The notes beneath the pieces were generated by a model that was given only the letters and a program-made list of their open reading frames with translations, was not told the origin of the DNA and made no database searches. A DNA stretch of 64,000 nucleotides from Oscillospiraceae bacterium (lineage in GTDB: Bacteria; Bacillota; Clostridia; Oscillospirales; Ruminococcaceae): positions 62,001 through 126,000 of the forward strand of contig JAFTXQ010000010.1 of assembly GCA_017461565.1 (NCBI GenBank), in the 5' to 3' direction. This document shows positions 16,890-26,682 of this stretch, in pieces (the stretch's first letter is position 1; every line of letters starts with the position of its first letter). The translations under genes were made by a program, and so were the position numbers.

Positions 16890-17627
16890 TTAGTTAATAT
16901 TGATCGTCAGCGGAACATCGTCGCCGAGAATTCTTCTTGCAATAGCAGCATAAGCCTTTGCACCACCACAGTTGGGAGGCAACGGCTCACCCTTTGCACC
17001 GCAGATCTTGATGTTCATATCCTCGGGAACAACACCGATAAGCGGGATACCTACGTTATCCATAACCTCGTCCAGATCGTAAAGGATATCCTCATCCTTG
17101 AAGTTGGGACTTACCTTGTTGATAACAAGACGCTGGTTTGTACAATTCTTAACATAAAGGAAGTCGGACAGGATCGCACCGTCACGTACGCATACTGTAT
17201 CAGGAGTAGTTACCATCAGGATAAGCTCAGCCGCTCTGATAACGCTGAACACGGAGCTTCCGATACCTGCGGTATCCATGATTATGTAGTCGAAGTGCTT
17301 ACGCATCTCCTCGCACACTTCCATGATCTTTTCGGGATTGATCTCAATAAAGGGGTTACGGGTAGCACACACAAGATAGAGATTATCCACACGGTCTACC
17401 TTTGTGGTCGCTGTAAGGATATCGATCTTACCCTCAAGATATTCACCGATATCGTGCTTTACCTTATCCTTGATACCCAACATGATATCCTGACATCTAA
17501 GGCCAAAGTCAAGCTCCACTACAAGAGTTTTTTTGCCAAGCGAAGCAAGTGCAGTAGCAACATTTGCGGATGTTGTAGACTTACCTGTGCCGCCCTTACC
17601 GGCAGTAACTGCAATTATCTGTGACAT
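16890..17627 (-). CDS. minD: MinD-like septum-site ATPase (ParA/MinD family)
   Basis: A 245-residue deviant-Walker ATPase: KGGTGKS at residues 11-17, the [14 protein letters not shown] switch segment and [10 protein letters not shown] Walker B follow MinD wording. MinD places division-site inhibitors at the membrane. Two oddities: no minC or minE lies nearby, and the C-terminus ends [13 protein letters not shown], without the basic amphipathic helix that anchors typical MinD. So it may not act as a classical Min protein. Start ATG 17627 follows GAGGGG. Confidence 0.85.
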   Translation of the reverse strand: MSQIIAVTAGKGGTGKSTTSANVATALASLGKKTLVVELDFGLRCQDIMLGIKDKVKHDIGEYLEGKIDILTATTKVDRVDNLYLVCATRNPFIEINPEKIMEVCEEMRKHFDYIIMDTAGIGSSVFSVIRAAELILMVTTPDTVCVRDGAILSDFLYVKNCTNQRLVINKVSPNFKDEDILYDLDEVMDNVGIPLIGVVPEDMNIKICGAKGEPLPPNCGGAKAYAAIARRILGDDVPLTININ

Positions 17628-17713
17628 AATTTTCCCCTCTCTGCATGTGTATCACTCAATACATAATAAGTATCAATGAACATAGCTTCTTAATATAAAA
17701 TACCTTACTGTAT

Positions 17714-17742
17714 ATTGTATCACAAAAAAACAATTCTGAAAA
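17714..17742 (-). promoter_or_regulatory. Candidate promoter of minD-mgsA
   Basis: Within the 233-base AT-rich gap after the PBP2 gene, minus-strand TACAAT (17714-17719) has an upstream TG (extended -10) and a poor -35 TTTTCA (17737-17742) at 17 bases. It would give minD-mgsA its own transcript. Confidence 0.35.
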
Positions 17743-17860
17743 GGTCTTTTTTAAAATATTGCAGTTTTTTGTGAAATCTCGGTAATATCAACAGTACAAT
17801 TTTGTTTATCTTGCATAAATTTTGTCGAAATGCAGTATTTCAGCACACAACAAATGTCAA

Positions 17861-19918
17861 CTATAACGGTAGTACCGCATAACCTTCCTCGTCGTAGACA
17901 GGGTCAAACTCGCCGGTGATCCATGCTGAAACGATATTTGCGGCAATATGACGGCTGAACTCACCCTTTTCAAGATAAACACCGAAAGCTATTTCAGGAT
18001 CATCCGCAGGATAAAAGCCGATGATAGCCGAATTAAACACCGTCATAGCAACCACCTCGGGAGTACCCGTCTTTGTTGCAACAGGCTCAGGTATCTCCTT
18101 GTACTCGTAAATGTTGACCCATCTTTTTCCGACAAGGAAATTTGCATTGTCGGATACCTTTTTCATACCCTCGGTCACCGTATCAAATATCTCAGCTTTT
18201 TCCGACATATCCTCTACAACAACAGGCTGTGTCTCATACAAAAGCTCGGAATAATCGTAATTATACACCGCCTTTATGATATGCGGCTGATAGCGCACAC
18301 CATTGTTTGCAATCGTCATAGCCTGTGTTGCAAGATGCAAGGGTGTGACCAGTGTCTCGCTCTGACCGATACCTGCCTGGATAACGTCGCCCGCATTCCA
18401 CTCAAGGCCAAGCTGATCGTACACTGCATGCGATGTCATTCTGCCGGTATCTCCGCCAAGCTCAAAGCCGAGGTCGGTTCCGATTCCGAAGCGTGCCGCC
18501 CATGAAGAGAGCCTGTCAATTCCCAGCCTGCGTGCTGTCTCATAGAAAAACACGTTACAGGAATATTTGAGACCGTATTCTACATTTATCGAATTATGAT
18601 AACCTGTACACGTAGGGCAATACGGAGCATAGTAGGTATAAACCTTATTGCAGGTAATGGTCTCGGAAGGGGTAAGCTCACCCTCCATGAGACCTGCGGT
18701 AGCAGTTATCGTCTTAAATGTGGAGCCGGGACGATAAGCCGCATCCAATGCACGGTTAAACACAGGTGAATACTCCCTGTTCAGCACTTCCGAATAATTC
18801 TCAACAAGATCGTTTATGTCGTAATCAGGGAGACTCACCATAGCAAGCGTGCCGCCTGTCTTTACGTCAAGCACTACTGCCGCTCCCGAATAGCAGTCAC
18901 GGCCTCTTGTAGTACGGTCATGCGCCTCTGTATAGTAAGGAGAATGGAGAAAATCCATGTGATACTGTACGATATCCCGAACCTGACGCTGGAATTTGCT
19001 GTCGATGGTAAGCTGTACGCTGTTTCCTGCCATCGGCTCCAACGTTACTTCATCGGACAGCTCAACGCCGTCTGCACTACGGGTAATAGTACGCACGCCT
19101 CGTTCGCCTCGCAGCTCCTCCTCAAGTGCCTCTTCAACTCCGTATGTGCCGATGATATCGTTCATTGTATAGCCTGCGTCCTTGAGCTCAGCATACTTAT
19201 CAGCCGAAATGGCTCCTACTGTTCCTCTTATATGTGGCGCAACATCGCCGTCAAGATATAACCTGCGCCAGCCCTCTGTGATATCCAGACCACCCAAAAG
19301 CGAGCTGAGTTCTTTAAGCTCAATTACCGTTTCTTCAGAGATACCCGAAGTCAGCACAAACTGGTTTTTATATGAAAAATCCTTTATCTGCATCTCATAA
19401 CGGACGCCTGCGATATATCGGCGCATCTGCTCATCATATTCGTCAGATATTTCAAATGCTGTATAAAGGGCGTTCATGCAGTTATCTACGGTTGCGTATA
19501 CACCCAGCTCCATCTCTTTCTTAAGCTTATCAATTTCAGCGTCCTTGCCTTTTTCAAAGGCGTAAGGTGCTGTCTTGCTGATCGGAAGCGAGTCATTCCA
19601 CTCCTCACCGTTTTTGATAAGCACTGTCAGCACACGGTATATCATCTCATTCTCAGTGCCTTCCTCCATGGAAGCAAGCTGAAAGTTCACACTGTAACTA
19701 AGCTCATTCGTGTTGAGGATCACACCGTTACAGTCGGATATCTTGCCACGTGCCGCCTCGATAGGCTGCTCTGCGGTATAGGTACTCCTTGTCATTGCAA
19801 GGTATTTTTCACCGTCTGCTATCTGTATCTGAAGCAGGCGAAGTCCGCATATAAACGCCGCCACTATGACCACCGCCGCCAGAACAGCAGAGCGTATAAA
19901 ACCAGAAATCTTTGACAT
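17861..19918 (-). CDS. mrdA: Class B penicillin-binding protein 2 (elongasome transpeptidase)
   Basis: A 685-residue class B PBP that cross-links peptidoglycan during rod elongation. One N-terminal membrane anchor (residues ~10-28), a dimerisation/pedestal region, and a transpeptidase domain with SxxK at S399-T-F-K402, SxN at S453-C-N455 and KTG at K616-T-G618. Position after mreBCD supports PBP2. Start ATG 19918 follows GGAGGACAA. There is no rodA in the cluster. Confidence 0.95.
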   Translation of the reverse strand: MSKISGFIRSAVLAAVVIVAAFICGLRLLQIQIADGEKYLAMTRSTYTAEQPIEAARGKISDCNGVILNTNELSYSVNFQLASMEEGTENEMIYRVLTVLIKNGEEWNDSLPISKTAPYAFEKGKDAEIDKLKKEMELGVYATVDNCMNALYTAFEISDEYDEQMRRYIAGVRYEMQIKDFSYKNQFVLTSGISEETVIELKELSSLLGGLDITEGWRRLYLDGDVAPHIRGTVGAISADKYAELKDAGYTMNDIIGTYGVEEALEEELRGERGVRTITRSADGVELSDEVTLEPMAGNSVQLTIDSKFQRQVRDIVQYHMDFLHSPYYTEAHDRTTRGRDCYSGAAVVLDVKTGGTLAMVSLPDYDINDLVENYSEVLNREYSPVFNRALDAAYRPGSTFKTITATAGLMEGELTPSETITCNKVYTYYAPYCPTCTGYHNSINVEYGLKYSCNVFFYETARRLGIDRLSSWAARFGIGTDLGFELGGDTGRMTSHAVYDQLGLEWNAGDVIQAGIGQSETLVTPLHLATQAMTIANNGVRYQPHIIKAVYNYDYSELLYETQPVVVEDMSEKAEIFDTVTEGMKKVSDNANFLVGKRWVNIYEYKEIPEPVATKTGTPEVVAMTVFNSAIIGFYPADDPEIAFGVYLEKGEFSRHIAANIVSAWITGEFDPVYDEEGYAVLPL

Positions 19919-19953
19919 TTGTCCTCCTGATAGATAATAGACCGAAAAGCGCC

Positions 19954-20553
19954 TTATTCCCTCACTACGTCCTTAGCTTCCTCGGCAGCAAGCGAGGATT
20001 CCTCGGGACGACGTTCCCTGTGGATACGCATTTTATTCGAGATCAGGGTCACGATAAAGTATACAGGTATCGCACCTGCCACGGCACCGAGGTAAGCAGG
20101 AAGCACTGTATTTCCGAATGTTATTGCGGAATCTCCACCCTCCCAGACCCAATGCAGGAACAGGAAATCCATAGCCGCCATTATAGTGCTCACTGCAAGG
20201 TTCAACACAAAATGACTGATGAAATTGATCTTTATCCAGAACTGCGACAGCAACGATATAACAGGACAGCAAACGAGCAGCCACAGTGCCGAAAAGCCTA
20301 CGATAGTTCCGCTTGCCATATCCAGCATTATACCGCAGAAGGCGCCAAAAACACCTGCCGCAAGTTCGCCCTCTCTCAGCGCCACAGATGTGGCAAGCGG
20401 TATCAGAAGCAATGGGCAGAACCCTTTTATCATCGGGTTAGTCTCCCATAGATAAAACAAAAGCAAGAGCATCGCATAAAACAACCAGCGCAGAAAACCA
20501 CGCAGCATTATCCTGTGCGAGTGCGCCTTGCTTACGGAAATTTTTCTTTTCAT
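19954..20553 (-). CDS. mreD: Rod shape-determining protein MreD
   Basis: A 199-residue integral membrane protein with about five to six hydrophobic segments, and basic N- and charged C-terminal ends. MreD links the cell wall enzymes to MreB filaments. Sequence conservation is low in this family, so the assignment rests on topology plus position between mreC and PBP2. Start ATG 20553 was chosen with AAGGA 6 bases upstream; the frame opens at a TTG two codons earlier. Confidence 0.9.
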   Translation of the reverse strand: MKRKISVSKAHSHRIMLRGFLRWLFYAMLLLLFYLWETNPMIKGFCPLLLIPLATSVALREGELAAGVFGAFCGIMLDMASGTIVGFSALWLLVCCPVISLLSQFWIKINFISHFVLNLAVSTIMAAMDFLFLHWVWEGGDSAITFGNTVLPAYLGAVAGAIPVYFIVTLISNKMRIHRERRPEESSLAAEEAKDVVRE

Positions 20554-20576
20554 AGACAATCCTTATAATAAAAGCA

Positions 20577-21440
20577 TTATTCCTCTGTGTCAAAGGAAAG
20601 ACCCTTGCCGTCAAAATCGATCGCCGCAAAGACAGTAGTGACATCAAAGCAATCTACGGCAGGCTTTATAACAGCGTGCTTTGAAAGTCCGTTGGGGTCG
20701 TCGTAGACCTCTACCACGGTGCCGACAACAACACCCTCAGGAAAAAGACCGCTGTGTCCTGCTGTCATAACAACATCACCTGCTTTTATCTCAGCGTCCT
20801 TAAGGATATTACTCATAAGACAGGTACCGCTCTCGGCACTTTTCACGTCATTCTCAAGCACACCCGTCGTCTTATTCTCCATTGTATAGACGCCGACGCT
20901 GACCTGCGGCGAAAGCAAGGTAGACACCTTGGCATAGCTGGGGGCTATTTCCGTGACCCTGCCAACAAGACCAACAGGTGTAAGTATCGGATCATAAAGC
21001 GAAAGACCATCGTTGCTGCCACGGTTTACGGTAAATCCTCCGTACATATCGTTTGCATTTCGTGCAACCACATCGCAGGGATCGGAGAATACGAAGCTGT
21101 CGTTATCTTCCTTAAGCCCAAGCATCTCCCGTAGCATACGGTTCTCCTCTTTCAGCTCCTCATAGTCCATGATATCCTTGTACATCTCGCTGAGCTGCGC
21201 ATTAAGCTGTTCGTTCTGAGCTTTATAGGAGTCTGCGTTGACAAGCTTATCGATAAAGCCTCCCACACCGTCCGAAATAGCATTTGCGGCAGTGACAAAG
21301 GGGTAGGTGACTGAATTTATGATCTGCTCGGGTACGGTCTCAAAGCCGCCGGAAACCGCAATATAAGTCATAAATCCAAGCAGAAGGGCAGCAACGCATA
21401 TCAGGATCTTAAATTTTATGCTTTGGAAAAATTCCTTCAT
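20577..21440 (-). CDS. mreC: Rod shape-determining protein MreC
   Basis: MreC (287 residues) is a single-pass membrane protein organising the elongasome outside the membrane. One TM at the N-terminus (FKILICVAALLLGFMTYIAV), a coiled coil (residues ~70-110: NEQLNAQLSEMYKDI...), then the beta-rich domain with PVGLVGRVTEI, TGVLEN and AGDVVMTAGHSGLFPEGVVVG, all family hallmarks. ATG 21440 is used (GGGGGA upstream); the longest frame would add 19 residues without a binding site. Confidence 0.96.
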   Translation of the reverse strand: MKEFFQSIKFKILICVAALLLGFMTYIAVSGGFETVPEQIINSVTYPFVTAANAISDGVGGFIDKLVNADSYKAQNEQLNAQLSEMYKDIMDYEELKEENRMLREMLGLKEDNDSFVFSDPCDVVARNANDMYGGFTVNRGSNDGLSLYDPILTPVGLVGRVTEIAPSYAKVSTLLSPQVSVGVYTMENKTTGVLENDVKSAESGTCLMSNILKDAEIKAGDVVMTAGHSGLFPEGVVVGTVVEVYDDPNGLSKHAVIKPAVDCFDVTTVFAAIDFDGKGLSFDTEE

Positions 21441-21527
21441 TTCAATCCCCCATATCGCTGTGTTCCGTAAAACACGCAAGGCGCAGAGGTCTCCCACCGC
21501 GCATTACGTCTGTTATTTTTTTGTTCA

Positions 21528-22547
21528 TCAATACATAGTATCGTCAACGCTGAGGACATCCTCAAGCTTATCGATATTCTCAAGCACCTTGCCTGTACCG
21601 TCTGCAACGCAGTCAAGAGGACGCTCTGCGATCTTTACAGGCATACCTGTTTCCTCGTGGATGAGCATATCCAGACCTCTCAGCAGCGCACCGCCGCCTG
21701 CAAGCATGATACCGCTCTCAATGATATCGGCAGCAAGCTCGGGAGGAGTCTTTTCGAGAGTTGTCTTGATAGCCTCGATAACGTGAGAAAGAGGCTCGGA
21801 GATCGCCTCGCGGATCTCCTCACTGGTAACAGTGATGTTCTCGGGCAGACCGTTAAGCAGGTTACGGCCCTTTATGTCCATTACAGGCTCGTTATCGCTG
21901 GTCTTATAAGCGGAGCCGATGCCTGTCTTGATGTTCTCGGCTGTCCTCTCACCGATGAGCAGGTTGTACTTCTTCTTGATGTAGTTGATGATAGCCGCAT
22001 CGAAATCGTCGCCTGCAACTCTTTCGGAGCGTGCGGTTACAATACCGCCGAGGGAGATGATAGCGACCTCGCTGGTACCGCCGCCGATATCAACGATCAT
22101 GCTGCCGACAGGTTCTGCAACAGGCAGACCAGCACCGATAGCAGATGCCATAGGCTCCTCGATAATGGAAACACGCTTTGCACCTGCATTCTGTGCCGCT
22201 TCCTTTACGGCACGGCGCTCTACCTCTGTGACGCCCGAGGGGATGCATATAATGACTCTTGCCTTGCCTCTGCCCTTAAGCGCCTTTCTGATGAACTGCT
22301 CCAGCATACTGGAAGTCATGTCAAAGTCAGCGATAACGCCGTCCTTAAGGGGTCTTACAGCAACGATAGAGCCTGGTGTACGGCCGATAACATCCTTAGC
22401 CTCCTGACCGACGTAGCGAACGCACTGCAGCTTCTTGTCAACAGCGACAACGGAGGGCTCACGGATGATGATGCCCTTTCCTCTCATGTATACCAGTGTA
22501 TTTGCGGTACCGAGATCGATACCGATATCCTTGCAAATTCCAAACAT
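21528..22547 (-). CDS. mreB: Rod shape-determining protein MreB (bacterial actin)
   Basis: MreB (339 residues) is the actin homologue that guides lateral wall synthesis. Phosphate 1 [10 protein letters not shown], connect regions, phosphate 2 [21 protein letters not shown], and the adenosine motif [15 protein letters not shown] are all intact. Start ATG 22547 with AAGGAG. It is the first gene of the mreBCD-PBP2 operon, with a promoter at 22597-22625. Confidence 0.98.
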   Translation of the reverse strand: MFGICKDIGIDLGTANTLVYMRGKGIIIREPSVVAVDKKLQCVRYVGQEAKDVIGRTPGSIVAVRPLKDGVIADFDMTSSMLEQFIRKALKGRGKARVIICIPSGVTEVERRAVKEAAQNAGAKRVSIIEEPMASAIGAGLPVAEPVGSMIVDIGGGTSEVAIISLGGIVTARSERVAGDDFDAAIINYIKKKYNLLIGERTAENIKTGIGSAYKTSDNEPVMDIKGRNLLNGLPENITVTSEEIREAISEPLSHVIEAIKTTLEKTPPELAADIIESGIMLAGGGALLRGLDMLIHEETGMPVKIAERPLDCVADGTGKVLENIDKLEDVLSVDDTMY

Positions 22548-22596
22548 AGCTAAATCTCCTTAATATATAATTATGGTCATTATAATCTATCGATTA

Positions 22597-22625
22597 ATTA
22601 TAACATTATTTTGCACCGAGGGCAA
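22597..22625 (-). promoter_or_regulatory. Promoter of the mreBCD-PBP2 operon
   Basis: Minus-strand -35 TTGCCC (22620-22625) and -10 TATAAT (22597-22602), 17-base spacer, giving a leader of about 45 bases before mreB. Confidence 0.75.
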
Positions 22626-22717
22626 TATATTATTTACATCAAAATTTCCGACATAATAAGTTTTTTTTGGTGTTTTAGCATAATAAAGCAACACAAACAT
22701 CCGATCAATGTCAGAAA

Positions 22718-24745
22718 TCACTCTGCGCCACGGAAATAAAGTCCCCTTGTAAGGCTTCCCGATGGCTTTTTGTCATGCAGATACATATCCAATACAGGGG
22801 CAAGCTCTGTTTCGTCTGTGAATTTAAGCACAGCAAAATCGAACTGCGAAAGCGAGCGCTGTCTGTCGCTCATGATAAGCAGGTCGGGGTTGAGCAGCTC
22901 CACATAATTTCCTCCGCACAGCACGGGCATTTCATTACCTCGTCTGTCCTTTATACTGCGGTTACAGGGAGTTTTCGCACCGCAGGTCTTTCCGCCCGAA
23001 ACAGGACATCTGCGCATCGCCATAAGCGGAAGTCTGCCATAAGCAAGGATTCCCCTCGGGATACTGCATTTGATATCCGCAAGCTGCTGTACAGTTCCTT
23101 CAAAGGATAGTGTGAGGTCGCAAAGGCCGAACTCCTCGTAAAACTGTGCAGCATAGCTGTTTATTATATTCAGACGATAGCCTCCGCATACCTCAAAGCC
23201 TGCGTCTCTCAGAAGCTTCGCATGACCGAGCGTCTGCGCAAGCCCCTTTGTGAAGCCAACTGCTTTCAGCGTTTCAAGCTGCTCCCTCACCTGCTCCTCA
23301 CAATCCGCAAGAAACAGCGGTGGCACAACAACTACCCGTGCCTTTTCAGGAGTGCTTTCACTGAGCAGCTTTATCGGTACATAAACAAGCTCAAACGGGA
23401 GCGAGAGTGCTTGTGAGAGCTGCTCCCCTGTCGATACCTCTGCACGGAATTTAAGCGGACGTGTTTCCCGTTTTTTCATTGTAGCAGCGTCATGCTCCCG
23501 AATCTCGTATTTCGGGGTATTTTTCTGCAGTACAAGACGGTCAAGCTGCTCACACAGGCTCCTGCGCAGCGAATTAAGCTCCGCGGCAGGTATGAATAAT
23601 CCATCCTCCACATCGGCTGTGATATCGCCTGCAAAGAACTGCGTTCCACCAAGCTTCGACATTCGCGAGCAAACACTTTCCTCTGTTGCGGGTGCGCTTT
23701 GCGCCTCCTGCGGAACTGCACCTGTGACCGAAGCGTAGACATTTCCGCACTTTGCGCTCGCCTCAAGTGGCTGTCCCTTTTCGGCAGTGATATGGATATC
23801 GACAGACAGCCTCGGAAGCTCGTCTTTATACAGCGCTTTTATGCCATTCAGCGCCTTTGCGGAATTCTCTACATCCTCTTTACTGCGTATTCCCTGCATA
23901 TCCGATATCGTACCGGTGAAATAGCTGTCGGTAAGTCCGCCACGGGAAAAGATACCGCCCAGGCGCTCCGCATCGTATTCCATGCCGTGCAACGATTTAT
24001 AGCAGGCGTCTGTGGCGCAGGCTACATATTCGGGGCGCTTCATCCTGCCCTCTATCTTGTAAGAGGAAATTCCCATATTCTCAAACTCAGGGAGATGCGG
24101 AATAAGCGAGCTATCCTTAAGCGAGATGACATTATGCCTGTCATCACAGGTGAAATCAAGTCGGCAGGGCTGGGCACATAGTCCCCTGTTTCCGCTTCTG
24201 CCGCCGAAGATGCTGCTCATATAGCACTGTCCGCTTATCGAAACGCACAGCGCACCATGCACGAACACCTCAAGCTCTGCCGAAGTGTTATCCGAGATAT
24301 GCTTTATCTCGTCCTTCGAAAGCTCACGTCCCAGTACCACACGTGAAAATCCGCACTGCTCCGCAGCCTTGACACCGCTTACGCTGTTCAGCGTCATCTG
24401 GGTGGAAGCGTGAAGCGGCATTCCGGGACAGACCTGTCTTGCGACCTGCGCCGCACCGAGATCCTGTATTATCAGGCCATCGACGCCGCAGTCTGCCGCA
24501 GTTCTGACGCAATCTGCGAAATCTCCCATCTCACTGTCGTAAACGATAGTATTCAGGGCTGCGTACAGCTTTACTCCGCGCCTGTGACATTCTTCACAGG
24601 CTGTCTTCAATTCATCAACAGAAAAATTTTCGGCGTTTTTACGCGCCGAAAACTGTTTCATTCCAATATATACCGCATCTGCGCCCGAATTGAGTGCAGC
24701 GGCTAAACTCTCTATGCTCCCGCAGGGAGCCAGTATCTCACTCAT
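22718..24745 (-). CDS. Peptidase U32 family protein with C-terminal DUF3656-like region
   Basis: A 675-residue U32 protein: LAPCGSIESLAAALNSGADAVY at the N-terminus, HASTQMTLNS, the U32 signature ELEVFVHGALCVSISGQCYMSS and the Cys-rich SGNRGLCAQPCR. Long U32 proteins of this architecture are often annotated as collagenase-like; several relatives (RlhA, TrhP) in fact hydroxylate rRNA or tRNA, and the cysteine set fits an iron-sulfur RNA-modification enzyme equally. It overlaps the upstream coiled-coil gene by 4 bases (ATGA), so translation is coupled. Confidence 0.9.
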   Translation of the reverse strand: MSEILAPCGSIESLAAALNSGADAVYIGMKQFSARKNAENFSVDELKTACEECHRRGVKLYAALNTIVYDSEMGDFADCVRTAADCGVDGLIIQDLGAAQVARQVCPGMPLHASTQMTLNSVSGVKAAEQCGFSRVVLGRELSKDEIKHISDNTSAELEVFVHGALCVSISGQCYMSSIFGGRSGNRGLCAQPCRLDFTCDDRHNVISLKDSSLIPHLPEFENMGISSYKIEGRMKRPEYVACATDACYKSLHGMEYDAERLGGIFSRGGLTDSYFTGTISDMQGIRSKEDVENSAKALNGIKALYKDELPRLSVDIHITAEKGQPLEASAKCGNVYASVTGAVPQEAQSAPATEESVCSRMSKLGGTQFFAGDITADVEDGLFIPAAELNSLRRSLCEQLDRLVLQKNTPKYEIREHDAATMKKRETRPLKFRAEVSTGEQLSQALSLPFELVYVPIKLLSESTPEKARVVVVPPLFLADCEEQVREQLETLKAVGFTKGLAQTLGHAKLLRDAGFEVCGGYRLNIINSYAAQFYEEFGLCDLTLSFEGTVQQLADIKCSIPRGILAYGRLPLMAMRRCPVSGGKTCGAKTPCNRSIKDRRGNEMPVLCGGNYVELLNPDLLIMSDRQRSLSQFDFAVLKFTDETELAPVLDMYLHDKKPSGSLTRGLYFRGAE

Positions 24746-25947
24746 AATGTAAGCTGTCCATCCTCCAGCATCTCATTAAGCTGCTTGTTGAGCGAAGCGT
24801 TGGTACGCTTAAGCTCCTTGCTCTCCCGCTCGGATTTCTCCGCTCTTGTGCGAAGCTCCTCGCACTCCTTTTCGAGTGTGGCAAGTTTCTCCGACATCTC
24901 ACGGGCACTGTCGCCGAACGCCTTAAGCGCAGCGTTTTCGCTCTCGGTCTGGGAGAACTTGACCATAAGCTCTTCATACTTGTCTGATTTGCCGCTCAGC
25001 TCGGATATCTTATCAGCACTGCTGCGGAGCTGCTGCTTAAGGGATGTTTCGCTGCTTTCAAGCTCGCTTATCTTCGCCTTAAGCTCACCGTTTTCCTTTT
25101 CCATTGCAGAAGCACGATTGGCCGCATCTGCGCAGGCCTCCTCATAGTTATTGATAGTGGCATTAAGATCTGCCATCTGCTTATTAACAGCCTGGGTGCC
25201 CACAGCGGACTTTTCAGCCTCAGCCTTAAGTTCCTCATTCTGCTTTTCAAGCTCTGAGATACGCTTCTGAAGCGCCTTGTACTCATCGGAATCGGTTCCC
25301 GACTTTTTAAGCTCCTCAGTAAGACGAGCATTTTCGGCGACAAGCTTTTCTGCACTCTCTGCATCCTTTTTAAGCTTTGTATTCTCCTTGGAAAGGTCGT
25401 TCAGCTTCTTGTCCTTTTCACTGAGCTTTACAGCCGCATCCTTAGCCTCGTTCACAAGGCGGTTGTTACGCTCCTCTAATATATGCAGCTCCTTTTTAAG
25501 GTTTTCTGTTTCCTTTGCGGAACGCTCTGCTATCTGCTCCTTAGCCTTTTTGATCTCCTCTGTATAATTGCCCTTCTCCTGCTCAAGCTTTGCATAGCGC
25601 TTTTTCAGCTCGGCAAGCTCTGTGCTTTCCCTTTTGAGCTCCTCGCTGGCAGCCTTGAGAGCCTTGTTCTCCTCGATCGATACCGCTGCACGCTCCAACG
25701 ATTCCTTAAGCTGTGCGTTGCTGCTTTCAAGCTCACCGCACTCTGCACGGAGCGTATGTATCTCTGTCATAAGGTCAAGACAGGTAAACACAGCAGCGTC
25801 TGTCTTTTCCATAGACTCGTTGGCATGACAATAATCGGTAATGCGCTTTTCTATCTCACCGCTGATGGCAATAAGCTGCTTTGCGTTATCAGTTCTGAGG
25901 CGATAGCTGGAGCCGCATACGGTGATGGTAACTTTTTCGTTGAGCAT
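24742..25947 (-). CDS. ZapA-domain protein with long C-terminal coiled coil
   Basis: A 401-residue protein. Residues ~2-75 match ZapA, a small FtsZ-bundling division protein (MLNEKVTITVCGSSYRLRTDN, then ISGEIEKRI and AAVFTCLDLMTE). The remaining ~320 residues are almost pure Lys/Glu/Ala/Leu coiled coil, with several heptad blocks. Ordinary ZapA is ~100 residues. Start ATG 25947 has AAAGGA at good spacing; the ATG three codons before touches it. It could be a cytoskeletal/division scaffold; the role of the tail is unknown. It is the first gene before the U32 gene. Confidence 0.75.
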   Translation of the reverse strand: MLNEKVTITVCGSSYRLRTDNAKQLIAISGEIEKRITDYCHANESMEKTDAAVFTCLDLMTEIHTLRAECGELESSNAQLKESLERAAVSIEENKALKAASEELKRESTELAELKKRYAKLEQEKGNYTEEIKKAKEQIAERSAKETENLKKELHILEERNNRLVNEAKDAAVKLSEKDKKLNDLSKENTKLKKDAESAEKLVAENARLTEELKKSGTDSDEYKALQKRISELEKQNEELKAEAEKSAVGTQAVNKQMADLNATINNYEEACADAANRASAMEKENGELKAKISELESSETSLKQQLRSSADKISELSGKSDKYEELMVKFSQTESENAALKAFGDSAREMSEKLATLEKECEELRTRAEKSERESKELKRTNASLNKQLNEMLEDGQLTL

Positions 25948-26038
25948 TTTACACATTCCTTTCGATTCATTTGATTTTTGATCCTGAATATGTTAAACTT
26001 ATGGCATATATGATGCCGGGTATAATAGTCCACTTAAT

Positions 26039-26067
26039 ATTATATATCACTTTTCAATGGTTTTCAA
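26039..26067 (-). promoter_or_regulatory. Promoter of the ZapA-like/U32 operon
   Basis: Minus-strand TTGAAA (26062-26067) and TATAAT (26039-26044) with a 17-base spacer, leader of about 85 bases. Confidence 0.75.
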
Positions 26068-26132
26068 GTGTTTTAGAAAATTTTTAAGACAAACCAATAA
26101 AATCTGTGTTTTCCCAGTTATAGCTTATGAAG

Positions 26133-26168
26133 GACGGAGCAGCCGCTCCGTCGTGAAAGGAGCGCTCC
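26133..26168 (+). promoter_or_regulatory. Alternative-pairing leader at the ECF sigma ribosome binding site
   Basis: A perfect hairpin GACGGAGC / GCTCCGTC (26133-26140 with 26145-26152, loop AGCC) ends 3 to 4 bases before the AAAGGAG binding site. The same GCTCC (26145-26149) can instead pair with GGAGC at 26159-26163, which contains the Shine-Dalgarno bases. A second palindrome GGAGCGCTCC spans 26159-26168. So the site could be open or closed depending on folding. Regulation is inferred only. Confidence 0.45.
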
Positions 26169-26169
26169 C

Positions 26170-26682
26170 ATGACAAACGATCAACTAAACGAACGGCTTG
26201 CACGCCTTAAAAGCGGTGACAAGTCAGCACTGGAAGATATCTACAACGAGCTAAGCACGCCTATATTCACCATAGCACTGCGCATCACACAGAACCGTCC
26301 CCTTGCAGAGGAAGCAACTCAGGATGTATTTGTGAAGCTTTTCAGGTCTCCGCCCGAAAAGACGCTTTCAAATCCCCGTGCATACATATTCAAGGTGGCA
26401 CGCAACGCTGCACTGGACGCACTGAAAAACAATCCCTCACACGAGAACACTGACGACCACACTGAGATACCTGCGCCGCAAAGCGGAGATCACTCAGAGG
26501 TGGCAGAGGCTCTCGCCTCACTTCCCGAGGAACAGCGCAGCATCGTTACGCTGCACATCAACGCAGGGCTTAAATTCCGTGAGATCGCCGAGATAACGGG
26601 CACTCCCCTCGGCACGGTGCTATGGAGATACAACAAGGCAATATCAAAGCTCAGAGATATCCTGAACGGAGGTACTTTATGA
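26170..26682 (+). CDS. ECF-type RNA polymerase sigma factor (sigma-70 family)
   Basis: A 170-residue sigma factor with region 2 (FTIALRITQNRPLAEEATQDVFVKLF, -10 recognition and core binding) and region 4 (LPEEQRSIVTLHINAGLKFREIAEI, a helix-turn-helix reading -35), without regions 1 and 3: the ECF layout. Start ATG 26170 with AAAGGAG. Its stop overlaps the start of the next gene (ATGA), a membrane-anchored secreted protein that may control it. No autoregulatory -35 AAC motif stands out upstream. Confidence 0.93.
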   Translation: MTNDQLNERLARLKSGDKSALEDIYNELSTPIFTIALRITQNRPLAEEATQDVFVKLFRSPPEKTLSNPRAYIFKVARNAALDALKNNPSHENTDDHTEIPAPQSGDHSEVAEALASLPEEQRSIVTLHINAGLKFREIAEITGTPLGTVLWRYNKAISKLRDILNGGTL

